A model generated the notes under the pieces. That model did no database searches, was not told the DNA's origin, and was given only the letters and a program-made list of their open reading frames with translations. Made by a program: the position numbers and the translations under genes. Positions 46,500 to 60,283 of a DNA stretch of 64,000 nucleotides are shown piece by piece. The number at the start of each line of letters is the position of its first letter. Position 1 is the stretch's first letter. The DNA is from Sebastes aleutianus (lineage: Eukaryota > Chordata > Actinopteri > Perciformes > Sebastidae), in the NCBI GenBank assembly GCA_916700875.1, contig CAKAKS010000062.1:7156373-7220372 (forward strand), given 5' to 3'.

Positions 46500-48024
46500 A
46501 TTATACCTACTAAACATCAGCATGTTAGCATTGTCATTGCGAGCATGTTAGCATGCTGACGTTAGCATTTAGCTCCAAGCACCACTATACCAAAGTGTAG
46601 CCTCACTGAGCTGCTGGCATGGCTGTATAGACTATTATTCTTGTTTATATTTAGGGAGCCAACAGCTAGTCATCATGCCGTAGTGTGTAATATAGAGCTC
46701 CATATAGAGAAGTGTGGAGGAGGTGAGAAAGATATTAGTAAAGGTTGCAGTTCATTCCTCACTGTTCTGCTCATAAAGCCCCAACCGCTGCAAGAGTGCA
46801 AACTTTATTACAAAAGGACATATGGAGTAACATTGCGAGAGTGTGTGTACGCAAAAAACGTGCACAGCAACACATACAGCTCTATCACTGTGTGTGTGTT
46901 TTTTAGCGGTAGAAATGTACAGAGCAGCAGGCAGGGTCCCACAGGCAATACAATCTATATTTCAAGAGCTGCAGAGCTGCTGTAGACTCCTGCCTGCCGC
47001 TCTGAAGACCAATACTGGAGGGATGGGAGTGAGAGGGGTGAGGGTGGTGGTGGTGGGTGAAGAAGGGGAGGAGGTTGGAAGTAGAGGCCAAGGACTGGAG
47101 GGGAAAGAGATGGACTGGGGAATATGACACATTTAATGATGAGAGAAGAAGCATGGGAAAAGAAGGCAGGAAAAAAAAATCCGAGCTGATCATAATCACC
47201 AGATGCACGCAGCGAGAACAAGTGCTGCTGAAGCAATTCTGCCAGATCCTACGCTGGAGAATAACGCTGCACATGATAGCTCAGCAGTGTTTTTCAAGAG
47301 ATTAAATGGAAATAATGACTCACTTATCTACCGTCCCTTCTTTGTCATTGTCTACTCGTATACCCCCTCGACACACTTTGAGCATTAGCGAGGGCATAGA
47401 TTACAGACAGGGGTTACAAAAGATAATTTCCTACATGTCTCTTTGTCTATAACATTGTTTGATACAGTGCTATGAACCCCCTAGTCTCACCATGTGACTC
47501 ATTCCAAGCAGCACAAATAATCAAATAAGAGCTTATTGAGTTATGAGAACGAACAAACAAACTATTAGGATTAATGTACCCTTTGATGTGGTGTTGTGAT
47601 TGCTAATTCCTTCCTTTTATGGTTAGTCCTGATGCCTCGTGCCTTAGTCGTTAAATTATACTTCCTACAGTACAGAGGGAGGCTTCTCCATCCTCTGCTT
47701 AAAATGCCAGTGTTGATATTTTGAAGCCAACCCTTGACTTCAGTCTGCCAATCAATATGTTGACATAACCTTTTCAAGGACCTACAGTACCTGCCGGAGC
47801 AATAATATTGTTTTATGTTTTTGAAATATCTTTTTTTTCTTTGACATATAGTCGATTTTTCTAAATAAAATGTTTCACTGAAACAGTGTTTGCTACAGGT
47901 GTTATTGAACTGATACAGTTTTTGGGTGTCTATGTTCTGTTTTGTCAGTATCCGTCTTTGTTAGAATGAGTGTACTTCTAGATTATTTATGAAGGAGTGG
48001 TGTTAACCCTTGTCTTTACTGTAT

Positions 48025-48308
48025 TTTAGAGGCTGTTGCAGGTTCAGTTTTAAAGCTAGAGTGAAGGTCAAATGAAACTAGAAAACCTAAGGAATCCATT
48101 GGTACCATGTCATGCTAGCTTGTCAGGAAGGAGGCTAAATAACGCTACAAAGTTCCGCAAAATGTTGGCGAGGAAAAACTGGCTTGGCCATTTTCAAAGG
48201 GGTTCCTTGACCTCTGACCACAAGATATGTGAATGTAAATGGGTTCTATGGGTACCCACGAGTCTCCCCTTTACAGACATGCCCACTTTATGATAATCAC
48301 ATGCAGCT
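48025..48308 (+). repeat. fragment of family B interior
   Basis: GAGGCTGTTGCAGGTTCAG through TGACCTCTGACC and CCCTTTACAGACATGCCCAC matches 16830-17092 in the nested intronic element. No termini are present. Sequence downstream to about 49010 also looks repeat-like but has no second copy in the window. Confidence 0.6.
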
Positions 48309-49892
48309 TTTGAATGCAGTATAATTGTGTTATTTTTGCCTATTCTAAAATGATGTATTGTGACTATTTCTGCATACTGGGGTCCCTAAACAGTCTTGGA
48401 ATTACATAAATTAGGTATCACTGTAAAGCTGAGACTCTTTTGGATCCAATGAGCCCAACTGTATTCAGGTGTGATGATGTTAGTCCCCATAGGGACCATT
48501 TCATTGTAGTGAGACCATTTTTTTTAACACTTGACCTCACTGTATAAAATGACCTGTGGTGACCTCTAGGATAATCACAGCCTCATAAAACTTTACAGCC
48601 ACAACCTAGAGACCTTGAGGCATTCAGAGGATGGATGGCTTTCCTGGGTAGATTGACAATAAAGGGGTTTCTGGGCAGTTTACACAACAGAAGTGCTCGC
48701 CATCCAATCACCACAAAATGCAATTCTTGCAGATATCTCCAAATGTCAAAAGTTTTTGATACCAAATCACAGCATGGCTTTTTCTATGGTGTTCCTCAAG
48801 GTCTTGGTGTCTTAATGTGGTATTTTGGAGGGATTTTTGATCATTTTTATGAATTCCCAAGTAGTAAAAAAATGGTTAAATTTTGTACCAAATCTATGTA
48901 ACAAATGGTATCAACCGAAAAATTGCTGCAACAACAGAGGTGAAACAGGCTTGAAACTTTTGACCAGAGAGGGCAGCAAAACATTGCTTTGGTGGTGAGC
49001 TACTCTTTAAAAGTTTTATAGAGAATTAGTTTTACCCATGTCAATATCAGATTATACATAAGGCTGCGTGTAAAAAGTCCCAGTACAGGATGTGGGAACA
49101 GAACTGACCACAAAAACATTCCAAACCCAACTTGATTCGTAGCTTAAAGTTAAACGGTGCGATTCACATCCATGTTGACTAGATGACCTTTTATTTTATC
49201 GGAGTTGAATTTGTTCCATATCGTAGTTCATCTCTGATGTCAAAACATTTCATAGTACCGTATAAATGAATAACTTCATGATGGTAGAACAGGCAGAAAC
49301 GGCGGCTACAGTAAGTTAGATATGCTAGTGTACAGCACACAGGGGGTTTAGTGTGGATGTATGAGCTGATGTGCGAGGGCTGTTCAGATGACCTCCCCAC
49401 TGACAAGGAAACTCTTTGAAATATCTAAATGCAAGGTATTGCAATGCCTGGAAGATAACGCCATGGGACAGTTGGTATAGAAAATGAATAATAAGAGGTA
49501 TTCATGCATTTGTATGATTTGTCCTGGTGGGTCACAAGAGAGCAGAATGACGCTCTCACTGAATCTACAATATGCTTTAGGTCATTTTATCTGCACAGTT
49601 ATTCCTGGAGGAAAATTCTATCACGCCAATGAAAGAGCCATTATTCTGAGCGTTTTCAGAAGGGACCCGGTCTCTGAAACCCAATCAGCCAACCAGTCAC
49701 TGAACGCCGGAACATGCATATGGATTAGAGAAAGAAAGAAAGAGAGAGAGAGAAAGAGAGATTCTGACATGACGTGACATGTCAAATATTTTAATGTGTC
49801 TGAATGCTCGGTGGGAATCTGCCATGGGAGTGTTTGTGTCTGTCTGTCTGTGCAGATTCCCACCGTTTTCTGCATGTGCGTGGGTGCATGCA

Positions 49893-49923
<31 letters not shown>

Positions 49924-50599
49924 AGGCATGCATCAACTCATTGCAGAGTGGATGGTTATGCTCTCAAACGGCACAGTCTGGTTGCATAGCAACAGACTCA
50001 CTCCACTCCCCTCCGTCTTCTCTTCTTCTTCTTCTTCTTCTTCTCTTCTTCTGTGTGAGCGTTTGAACTACAGAGTAACCCGAAAACATTCTTAAGGCTT
50101 TCACACACTCACCTCAGAGAGCGCGCCGCCTTGCTTAAACGTCACCACATCATGTGTGTGTGTGTGTGTGTGTCTGTGTGTGTGTGTGTGTTTGTGTGAG
50201 TTATTTATGGCTGTTATCTATGGATTCCACAGAGCTGAACACATGAAAGAGGAAGAAGTCCTCCTCCCAGCTCTGCAGTATCACAGTCAGAGAGAGAGAC
50301 ATGGGCAACTCACATCAAGCCTGTAGCCTAATGTGGCTGAATATTGATGTTGTTACTCTGAATATCAGCGAAGGCTTTAAAGTCTGCCCCGCTCTTATAC
50401 ACTAGTTTTTTCATCTTTCTCTTTCATGCTCACACGCACGTACTCACGAACACACACACACACACACACACAGTATCCGCTTGTACAGCAAAGTGGGAAT
50501 TCTGCGTGTCTTGACAATCACATTACCCCCCCTCCTCAACCGCCCCCTGCTCCCTCCCCACCTTCCCTGTGGCCTAGATAGAGAAATATGCATAACTTC

Positions 50600-51720
50600 T
50601 TCATTTACCCCTGCAGCTAAAGTAGTACACTAGATAATTCACAGTACTAACAGATGCTGCAAAACCGAGTTTTATCATCCACTCGGGTGCTGCAATAGCC
50701 TCCTAATGTCGCGCTATCGCCGCGGCTCTCACCGGATAAGCCGCCCGCTCTGATGTATGGATGTGTGTGACACATGCAGCCTCGAGGCATCATCTCCATA
50801 TTGAACAGTAATCATGACACGGAATATAATCACGGACACCGTTCAGAGCGGCTAACCCACTCGACTACAGCTCCAGATTAGGCTTATCTGCGGTGTAATT
50901 GTGTGTTTACAGATGTGGCACTGTGTGTGCAGCTGAAAGTGTGGGAATGCCCCGCGTTTGGCTCTGGCAGTAATGTGAGCAGTTTTTATGCATTCGACAA
51001 TACGAGAAGATTGGATTTGGATAAGCACGATTGTAATGCGGTATCTAACAGTGCAGCCAGCGGAGAGCTTGTTATGACCCAGTAATCCAAACATTAATAA
51101 AAAGTTAAATCCTGCCAGAGGAAGGCAAAACAAAGCAGGATTGGTGAAACGCTAACACTGTCAGCTCTGCATAAAGGCAGGCCACGCACTCTAGATAAAA
51201 GGCACTTCACAACATCTATAATAAAATGTTGTTGTTTTAATGACTCAACATATTGCCTGTTGTACGCAAGATGTTGTGTTACGCTTGGGCGCCATGATTA
51301 TATTTATGATATTGAGCCTTTTCCCAACCTGGGAATCATACTGACATTATGATGTTATGTCTCCAAAGTGCTTATTTTGTCTGACAAACTGTCCCAGAGT
51401 TCTTCACATGTTCAGTTAATGCTGATATGAAATGAAGAAAAGCAACCAGAGCTGCAGATGTTTGGTATTTTTATTAATTTAATGAGTGACTCTGCCATTA
51501 AAGCGTCTATAATCAATGTTTAAGCAATAGCTCTCGACAGGCCGTGGTATGTTGTGATTATATCACAGCTAAGGGGCGTTGTTCGGCCCGACGCTAACAT
51601 ATCCCGGTCTGAAGTGAGCTATTGCTTTTATAAAATGGTCGTCACGTATGGCAATATGAAAGTTATAGATGCATTCCATTTTAAATAGATTTGTATTAAT
51701 AAATAAAAAAGTCAACACTA
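50600..51720. other. non-repetitive segment, candidate conserved non-coding DNA
   Basis: Sequence with a balanced, moderately GC composition unlike the flanking repeats, with words such as GATAAGCCGCCCGCTC and CATGATTATATTTATGAT. No exon recognised. Confidence 0.22.
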
Positions 51721-52449
51721 TAATAGGCCCTCCTGCCTGCACATAGCGAGGCGGTTGCTATAGAACGTACACCGGCAGCTAGCCTATTTCTTTTTCCATC
51801 ACAGGCTAACGTTATATTGATTTCATTATTTGGCTCTTTATTTACATTATTTATATGTTGCCATTCATTGTGCAACCACTGAAAAACTGTCCAACATCAG
51901 TAGGATGACTTTGATAACTGCTTGTACTATAGGCTTGCCTTTTTTTTGTCAGGTGGAGGTGTGTTGCTTGGTGTGGCGAGTTTCGGTTGCCAATCTACTT
52001 ATGGCCATAATCTCTCTGTGACGAGACCTGCATGAGATAGTTTCTGAATCGTAGCGCTGTGGAGGCAGCGGTTGTGTGTATTTCTGCCGGGCAACATTGT
52101 GGAACTTCCTCTTTGCGTAGCGCTGCATGTCGTTTAGCAGGTGGATTGTTTTCTGGAGATGGGCACTACTCAATCCACTCCTCAATGGAATAGAAGTTAA
52201 CCATAAATATTTCCACTTTGTAGCGGGTTTTGGCAGCTAACTTTGCTGTTACTTTGTATCTGTAACCTGGTCTGTGTTGGGAGAAGTGACCCACCCCCAC
52301 CCCCACCCCGTGTCACTAAGCAACCATGACAGCACATTAGTTTAATATTTTTTTCTAAGACGCGGAGTGATGCTGAAAGTACAAAGGAATTAGACGTCAT
52401 AGCAGTAGTGTGTGGGTGTATTATATCATGGCTATGAACCAATCAAATT

Positions 52450-55400
52450 GCTTGATTTGAGCTACTCGTTTTATAATTTCACATTAACAAAGGATCATAT
52501 AACTACTAGCATATGAAAGGTGTCACTCATAGTGATGAACCCACAGAGATTTTATCACCTGACTCAGTTGCTTAAATTTTACAGAGCTTTATCGCATCTT
52601 GTTTGTTTTGGTTTTCTGGCCCACAACTTTACAGTTTTGGTTCACGTACACTGCTGTCATTAAAGCCGTTTCCAGCTGCATCAGGCAGCTGTTTTCAGCA
52701 AGAAAGCTCTGAAAACCAACTATACACTACCCGCCCAGCAACAAACAGCAGACAAAGTTGGCAACTAGCTGGTGAACATAACGGAGCCTTTAGCAGCTAA
52801 AGGGGCAGATGTTTTCTTCAGGAGTTGGAAGAGAGCAAAACAGAGCTAAAAGGAGAAAGAATATTATAAATAACATGACTCCAAATGAAGGCTAATGTCG
52901 CTCCATATCTGTTGGATGTATATATAGACAACTTACTAACACGTTTCCCATATCAACTGTATAAGGAGATAATAGTCTTGTGTTTACAGCTTGTTTTCCG
53001 TTGTCATTGCAGGTTTAATGAATTTTATGTCAATCGAATAATAATTTCAGGCCTAATTTACAATAAATGTAAAATAAATATCCACATATTTAAAATCTTT
53101 AAAGCTGCCCCATTCAATATTTTTATAATTAGCCGTGTAACGTGAAAGATGTTGCAAATCCAGAGAGAATTAACACCCCGCTCTCCAGTTCCCCCCCAGT
53201 CCTACGGAGCATTTTAGCATCTTTCAGCTAATTGTTTTGGTTTTAGATCCGCAAATAGGCAATGGTAGGCTAATTGGTAACACATTCGCCATATCAACTT
53301 TATGAAGTGACGTTATGTCAATGTTGTGTTTACAGCTTCTTTGTGCTCTAAAAATCAATCAATGCAGTTTTAAAGTACTCTACGGTCTTGTTTGTTTTCT
53401 GTATATTTTTCAGTATTTGATCAGTTTGGGTTCAATTTGTACAATTACAAACCAACCAGGGCTTTGGAAACAAAATTCACATGGACTTCATAGGAGTTCT
53501 TACATAATTCTGCTCCAGCGTTAAGACATTTTCACGGTGAGGTTGAGTCAAACTAAATGTGATTCCAGTTGCTTTAAGTGTAGCAAACCATGAAGAAGCT
53601 GCCTGTTCACTCCAGTTTTAAACATGGGAAGAAAGCAAATGAGGATCAGTCCAGGTGGAGTTCAGTTTGTTATGCCAGGATTTTGTTTTGGCTTGTAGAA
53701 GGCTAACATCTGTCCAAAGCTTGTTTTTGTGGAGGCTGTATACAGAAGGCGGATCAGATCACACTTCCACAGTTAACTAAACTGCATCACAGTGTGATTA
53801 GAAGAGGAAGGTGAGAAAGGAACCATTCACTAGCCGGGTTAATGACGCTCTACACAACCTCTGTGGAGCTGGAGCTTTATGAGGTGGAGCAGGCCTGTCC
53901 GCTGGGATATCAGCACGTTTGATCACATCTAATGTTAGCCTCATATAGTCGACCAGCATTAGCATGAGCACACATCATTTGCTCTCAGTCCCTTCTTGTT
54001 CTTCATTGCTGTAAATCTTTAGATGGCTGTTAAAGTCTCATGTTACTCTTTTATATGACCAGAGTTTTATTCCCCTTCACTGCTGAGGGTGACTTTAAAA
54101 CACTCCCTGCATCACAAACAGCATCCCTGCTCTGAGGCAGGTTGGGTGAAAGAGGGAAGGTGTGGGAAAAAGGGGGACAGTGGAAGGAAACAACTATGAT
54201 GTAACGTGTTAAGGAGGAGGGGAGGGTCACTTCTAAACTTCTCTTAAACGTTGTTGGCCCGGCTGACAGGACAGGCTGTCTCTCGGTGTCCTCTCGCTGT
54301 CCGCTGTCACAAGAGCCACCTTGCAATCAACCTGCACTAAAGACAGATTCGGGCCTGGAGTGTTTTTCGACGCTGCACTTTGCAGAGATCATTTGTCAAA
54401 CGCTGTGTGGAATTGTGACTTGAATCACTGCAGGCAGCAAAGCAAGTTGCTCAATTTGTAATGACACGCTCTGGAGTTGTTGCTGGAAGCTTTTGAGAAC
54501 AAATTCTAGCAATTAGGTGACCAGTTTTGGCCACAAGGGGGTGTCCCTCTCAGCTGGTGGCACCCCTAGAGAGTCAAAGTCCTGATGGAGAGTGGGGCTT
54601 GTTCAGATAGAGTGCAGCCAGGTACACATTTACATTTGTGTTAAACTGCAGCTGACTTTCGATGAAAAGTAGAATATAAATGAGCAGATTATGAGAAGAT
54701 AAAAAGCAAGAGGAGCAGGAAAGGAGAGTCGATGTTGATGACAGGTTTTTATGATGGGTAATAAGTCTGCTGAGTGCAGCGTTGGTGTCTCGCCTACGGC
54801 ACCAAAAAAAAAAGTCAGGGAACTGCACTGAACGTTGCTGCCAGAAATAAAAACTGTCTCATTTCCTGGGATTACAGTTTCTCACTGGAACACCCACCTA
54901 ACACCGGTAAAAAAAAAAAAAAAGAAGGTAAATACTGTCTTGAAAAGTCAATGGGGTAGTTGGTAATACCTGGAGAGTGTAGAAGTGCCTTGATCCATAT
55001 TCATCAGCTATTCCAGCCACAGTGACGGGGCCTCATGAATTAAACATAACCAAACTGGGGCTCGTTCAAGACAGTTAGCCAGTGTGTTAGCTCAGATAAT
55101 GAACATTAACCACTTCAACTAATTGATATTCAGGCGTCAGGGGTCTTATATTATTATAGGAGTATTTGAAGGATACAAAGAGGATGAGGCTGCACTATTA
55201 ATGATGACAATGTTTGGCTCAACAGGTGTCAGTTGTCAGTGTCGGATCTGAATATCACGACAACATGAAATCGTCGTCAGCTATAGACAGCGAGGAACAG
55301 CTCACTAGTTTCTATCAGTGTCTGCACTGCAGTTTATGGAATTTCCTATTCATTATGTGTTAATATATGAACATATATTTTCAGTTGTGGTCTGTTTTTA

Positions 55401-57300
55401 TAATCAAAACTGTATATACTCTTACATGTGGCTCATTTTTTGATGACAGAAGCCTATAGCGTCGCAATACTTGTGTACTTGCCGCCAAAAAAAATGTGAG
55501 GTCTGGTTATAGAAAACAAGCTGACTAATATTAATATAATGTACTGAGATTAATAGATTCCATTATGATTTTCAATTTGGTGTTTTACTAATAACATACT
55601 TTAAGTAAAAAAAAAAAAAAAGCATAACAGCACTTTGATTTAAAACAATACAGGAAACTGTAAACCTGCCACTTGTCTGCTAATGGGTTGATCACCCGGC
55701 CTGTCGTATCGATTCTTTCTGCCCTGCAGCTACTTGTTGGTGCAGACACTTATAATCAATCTGCTGTAATGTGTGTGAGTGTGTGTCCCCAATTTATTCA
55801 GTTCCAAATTTGAGGCTTACACCTCGTTTTAGTCTTTATTGATTCACCAGTTATTCTTCTAGTTGATTTCATTCAAGATATACGTGTTAAAAAGATTTGA
55901 AACCCTATTTTAGAAGTTCGAGTAAACCTGCTTCTGGAATTGGCCGATCTGAAACTCCTGGTGGGGGTATAATGTGACTATATATGTGTCAGGCATCCTG
56001 TGCATTATGTGCAAGCGTCTGCATGTTTGCGAGCATGTGTGTGTGTGTGTGCTGGGTAAGGAATCATAGCATTCGCAGCTGTTAGACTAAAGAATTCAGG
56101 ACTGGTCAGAGGGATGGAGATGGGGGGTGACTTAGTATCCATTACTGTGAAAAGCCAAGACAGTTTCACCGCAATGCACTTCTCCTGTGATACGACTGTG
56201 TATGTGTGTATTTATATATATATTCAAGGTCCTGTTATAGACATTTTTGCCTGGTTTAAGGTTTAGGTTAAGGGTTAAGAGTAAGATTTAGCTCCGCAGT
56301 AGCAAAAGTCTGCATATATTTGACCTCCCATCACGTCTCTTTTCTGTTCAACACTCGAGCAACAGAGCTGCAGAAATAACAAAATATTCATAGAAATAAA
56401 GGCAGGTTGTTTATTTGCCTTTAAAACACACACAAATGACTCCTCGTTTTTCTTTCTCTTTCCCTTCCTCACGCTCCTTACCCCCCTCTCGCATTGTTTT
56501 CCCCACCCTCAAAATGATTATTGCATGCAGTATGAATTTCATATAGCCAGCAGCTGGTTATTTACTTTAGGGACATCATCTTTCAGCAAACATATGCTCG
56601 CTGTGTGTGTGTATGATTTACAGAGTATAAAAGCAGGAAGGTACGATACACAGAGGATGAGAGGAGTTAATGGATTGATGATCGTAAACAGAGACGCATT
56701 GAATGAAAATATGTGTATCTAGTGTCCAGAGTATTTTTCACGGGAGACATAATGCTCATCTTTTAGTGCTGCCATATGTAAATGTGGTTATGGTAATTTC
56801 TATAAAGTGGCTTAACGCATCCATTCATGTTTTTTCCTAAATCAAGCACAATAGCATGAAATATAATACACACCCTGCTGGGTTTACATGGAGGGATATG
56901 CTGACCCGTATTACACATTATTCACTCTCACACACTTGCATAAACACAAACACATTGTTATCTTCACTCTACAGAACGTGCTGTTGTTTCAAACCTAAGA
57001 GAATGTTCTGTTCCTTTGCGTCCGCCTTACACCAACATGTTGTTTCCTCCTCCCTCACAGCCATTTTGCACCATCACTCACATTTTTTGTTCCTCCCTCC
57101 ATCACACCCTTCCTCCCTTGCATCTCTCCTCCCTCTATCTCCACCATTACCTTCCCCCCATTCCTCTCTCCCTTTACTTCATCGCTCATCTCAGTTCCAT
57201 TTAGCTCCATTCAGTGCTGTAGCACTAAGTACAAATCAGTATGCATTCACCATCACTGTTGATGATAACATACATTATAATAATTAACACAAATCAACAA
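52450..57300. other. gene-poor non-coding stretch
   Basis: No gene, RNA or complete transposon identified. It has homopolymer runs (54910, 55607), a pyrimidine-rich patch at 57040-57215, and an unremarkable AT-rich remainder. 56500-56870 has low-repeat texture similar to the two candidate non-coding segments. Confidence 0.5.
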
Positions 57301-57624
57301 TCATAATTCACTTATATATACTCGTGTATGCTCTCTTTGTTTGCTTCCTCACATGAGCACATCTCCTCCCTGCATCAGGTGTTATTTGAGTGAATGTGGG
57401 TTCTCCATCATTTTTTCTTTTTTTTTAACATCAGCTGTGGTCCCTCTCTCTCACTTGAACTGCAAAACATTGATATTATGCATAACATGAAACGAAATAA
57501 GAATTTTCCACAACACTTGCCATTTATATTGAATCAGGGAAACAATTTATTGTACTTTACGCTTATGTTTTTGAGCGATAAATTGAGAATGGCAGTGTTT
57601 TTCCACATTCAACCCATTATTTCA

Positions 57625-57937
57625 CCGGAGGCAGCTGTCAATCACTCGCAAACTCCGATCAAACCGTCAAACTAGGCAGCGCTGATGAAATATGAATCAA
57701 TATTCTGTTATTGTAACGCCTATTTCTCTCCTCAAATGTTTTCAGAAACATCTTGTAGTGTACTGATTAGCTGTAAAATGAGAGAGTGTGCTCCGGCTGG
57801 TGGGCGGTGCTTAGTATTTCCTCAACTGATCTCAACATGGCTACCGGGTCACGAACTTCCTTATTTTACAGACCGTTGTATAAAAATAACTTTTTTAATC
57901 ATATTTGCTCCATTTCTACCTTCCTCAGCTTTAAAGG
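57625..57937. mobile_element. family C copy with inverted internal structure
   Basis: 57630-57785 matches 21418-21575 in the same orientation. 57787-57937 is the reverse complement of 21595-21560 followed by the left end of that element (GGTAGAAATGGAGCAAATATG on -). The copy is therefore rearranged. Confidence 0.6.
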
Positions 57938-58544
57938 GATAGGTTTCTGATTTTTATAATTTTTCATTTTGCTCTAGCCTCATATTAGCTTTGGCTGAAC
58001 TTTGAAATACATTTTTCACCAGAATGTGAACTGTGGTAGTAGTAATATATTATCGTATTAAATTACAGTGTGTAGGATTTAGAGACATCTAGCGGTGAGG
58101 TTGCAGGGGGCAACCAACTTATTGTTTACCCCTCACTTTCCAAGCATGTCAGAGAATTACCATGGCCTGCAGGTTGCATAAAAACTCAAAAGGCTCTCTC
58201 TAGAGCCAGTGTTTGGTTTGTCCATCCTGTAGGAACATGGTGGAGCAACATGGCGGACTTCGTGAAGAGGACCCGTTCCCTATGTAGGGCTCATTCTAAG
58301 CTAACGAAAACACAACGATTCTTAGTTTCAGGTGATTATACACTAATGAAAACATAGTTATGAATATTATATTCCATTTCTGCTCATAGATCCCCCGAAA
58401 TGCTACACACTGGCTCTTTATCCTGAGCTCAGTGTAGTCCTTTAAAGAACGGGATTCTGATTTTATAATTTTTCATTTTGCTCTAGCCTCATATTAGCTT
58501 TGGCTGAACTTTAAAATGCATTTTTCACCAGAACGTGAACTGTA
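57930..58544. repeat. 105-bp direct repeat pair, 511-bp spacing
   Basis: Both units run from TTTAAAG through TTTTTCATTTTGCTCTAGCC and TTAGCTTTGGCTGAACTTT to TTTTTCACCAGAA and GTGAACTGT, at 57930-58034 and 58441-58544, with few mismatches. Confidence 0.8.
58058..58421. mobile_element. MITE with CAGTGTGTAGGATTTAG termini
   Basis: The left terminus TACAGTGTGTAGGATTTAG and the right CCGAAATGCTACACACTGG are inverted repeats. The interior has no ORF. It sits between two copies of a 105-bp direct repeat (57930-58034 and 58441-58544). Confidence 0.6.
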
Positions 58545-60283
58545 GATTTTTTAAAAAGTTTTGTATCTTGTTAAGATAGACTTTTAAAAAAAATTAGAAT
58601 CTATACTTTAAGTAAAATCAGCAAAGTTTCATTCATATTTGAATGTGTGCTAAGCAGAGTAAGGGATCAGGAATGGTCAGCTTGAAACAAGGAAAGAAAT
58701 ATGACCTGAACTGAACCCAGAAGTGAATATTCTGTACCGTTTCCGCATGAACTCCCCGTAAAGCTCTAGTAAAGGATAAAGACAGAGAGAAACAGAGTCT
58801 TAAGCCACTCGCACACACAGACATATCCTCATATCCCCTCTTCCTCCTCTGTTCCCCCTGCATCTCTTTGGCTCTGAGGTTAGCAACTATGAGAGGGCTG
58901 TTCTGTTCCTCAGCTGAACTTTGTCCCATCACATGAGGCCTTGATGCTCCAGTTAAGATACAAGTAATTTGCATTAACTCTGTTTTCAGTCGGCATGATT
59001 GTGCAGAGCAGCCAACGGTCAAAGACGATCCGTTACCTTAACTGACCGAGTGCCCTGATAACATGAATGGGATCCTCGGATCGTGCAACGGAGAAGCGCT
59101 ACAAATAGAAAATAAGAGGAGATAAGGGGAGTTATCTTTCAGTAAGATATATAGAGGAAGAGATTGACAGTGTGAGAAGGACTCACAAATTCACAAATCC
59201 CCACTGCGACAGCCCCTCGGAAGGGATTTCTGCTAGAGAATTGAGAGTAAGAACTACCAAACCTAACCAAAATGAGAGCAGAGAGCAGATTATTGGGGCT
59301 ACAGCGACAGATGCTTTTTTTTTCTTTTTCCCCCTGAGAATTGGAACACGCCATTGCAACTTAAGAAACTGTATATAACGGAGGGAATACATTAACTGTA
59401 TGCGTGCCAAATGTTTTTTTCATATTGTTCAGTTTGAAGTCATTTTTGTACATTAACATATACATTTGCTTTGCCTTGAATTTAATAAATAAGACTCAAA
59501 GTTAACCCTGTTCGTCGGGTAAATTCTCCTGAGAGCTCATTTAATGTCATGTGTAAAGAAATGTGAACATTAATATTTGATGTTTGGAGAAAAGATGGTG
59601 CAGTAGGCATTCAGCATTTTGCCAGGTCATCTGTTTGAATTAACAGCCTTGCTGTATTCTTACCCTCCTGCCAGGTCGACAGCGTTGTGGCTTTCATTGT
59701 AATTGCTACCAGGTTATAGTGTTAGTCACTTTGGGGAGCAGAATGAAATAATTTGACATGAAAATGCAGATTGGCTTGGCCGCACAGTTTTGGCCATGAT
59801 GTTCTTTGCGCCAGCTGGTCATTTCTAAGCCTTGGCAACGCTGCTGAGAAGTGGCTACTGACTTGTACCGACATGTGGTGTGAAGCTCGCACAATTAGAT
59901 TTCCTCAGAGGACTATGTAGTCGGCGCTGTCGGTGACCAACAGTATAGAAAATCAGAGCAAATCAGAGTTAAAGAACGTTTTTAATAGGGATCAGCTGAT
60001 ATGTTTTTTTCAGGGCCGATATGAGACCGATTATCACGGAAGCCGATAGTTGTATCCTCACTGCGCTTTATAAACTCTGATAATCAAAATGCTTTTGTTA
60101 CTTCAGCCATATCTGGTGCCTTACATTCAACACGCCGCTCCGCTCGCTCACTGGAGCAGCTTTGACCGTCTGTGGCACACTATGCTTCAGTGGTGTTGAT
60201 AGGCTATTACCTGTGATGTGTAATCGATCGGATAGTGACGTGGGTGGGATATTGAAGGAGACTACAGAGTGGTGACTACAGAC

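Larger units (their letters stand above)
44640..46633 (-). repeat. outer dispersed repeat split by two nested elements
   Basis: Outer segments 44640-44758, 45364-45524 and 46500-46633 belong to one repeat: 'GGTCCATCCAGCACTTTGGTCC', 'ATGAATCCTACTGACTCTGATG', 'GCATGTTAGCATGCTGACG', 'AGCACCACTATACC' (read individually). The first two segments match the repeat at 262-518 in reverse orientation. Two separate insertions interrupt it. Confidence 0.65.

Noticed and set aside
47203..47388. Possible exon near 47.2-47.4 kb with an open frame
   Set aside because: No convincing splice sites on both sides and no recognisable protein similarity.
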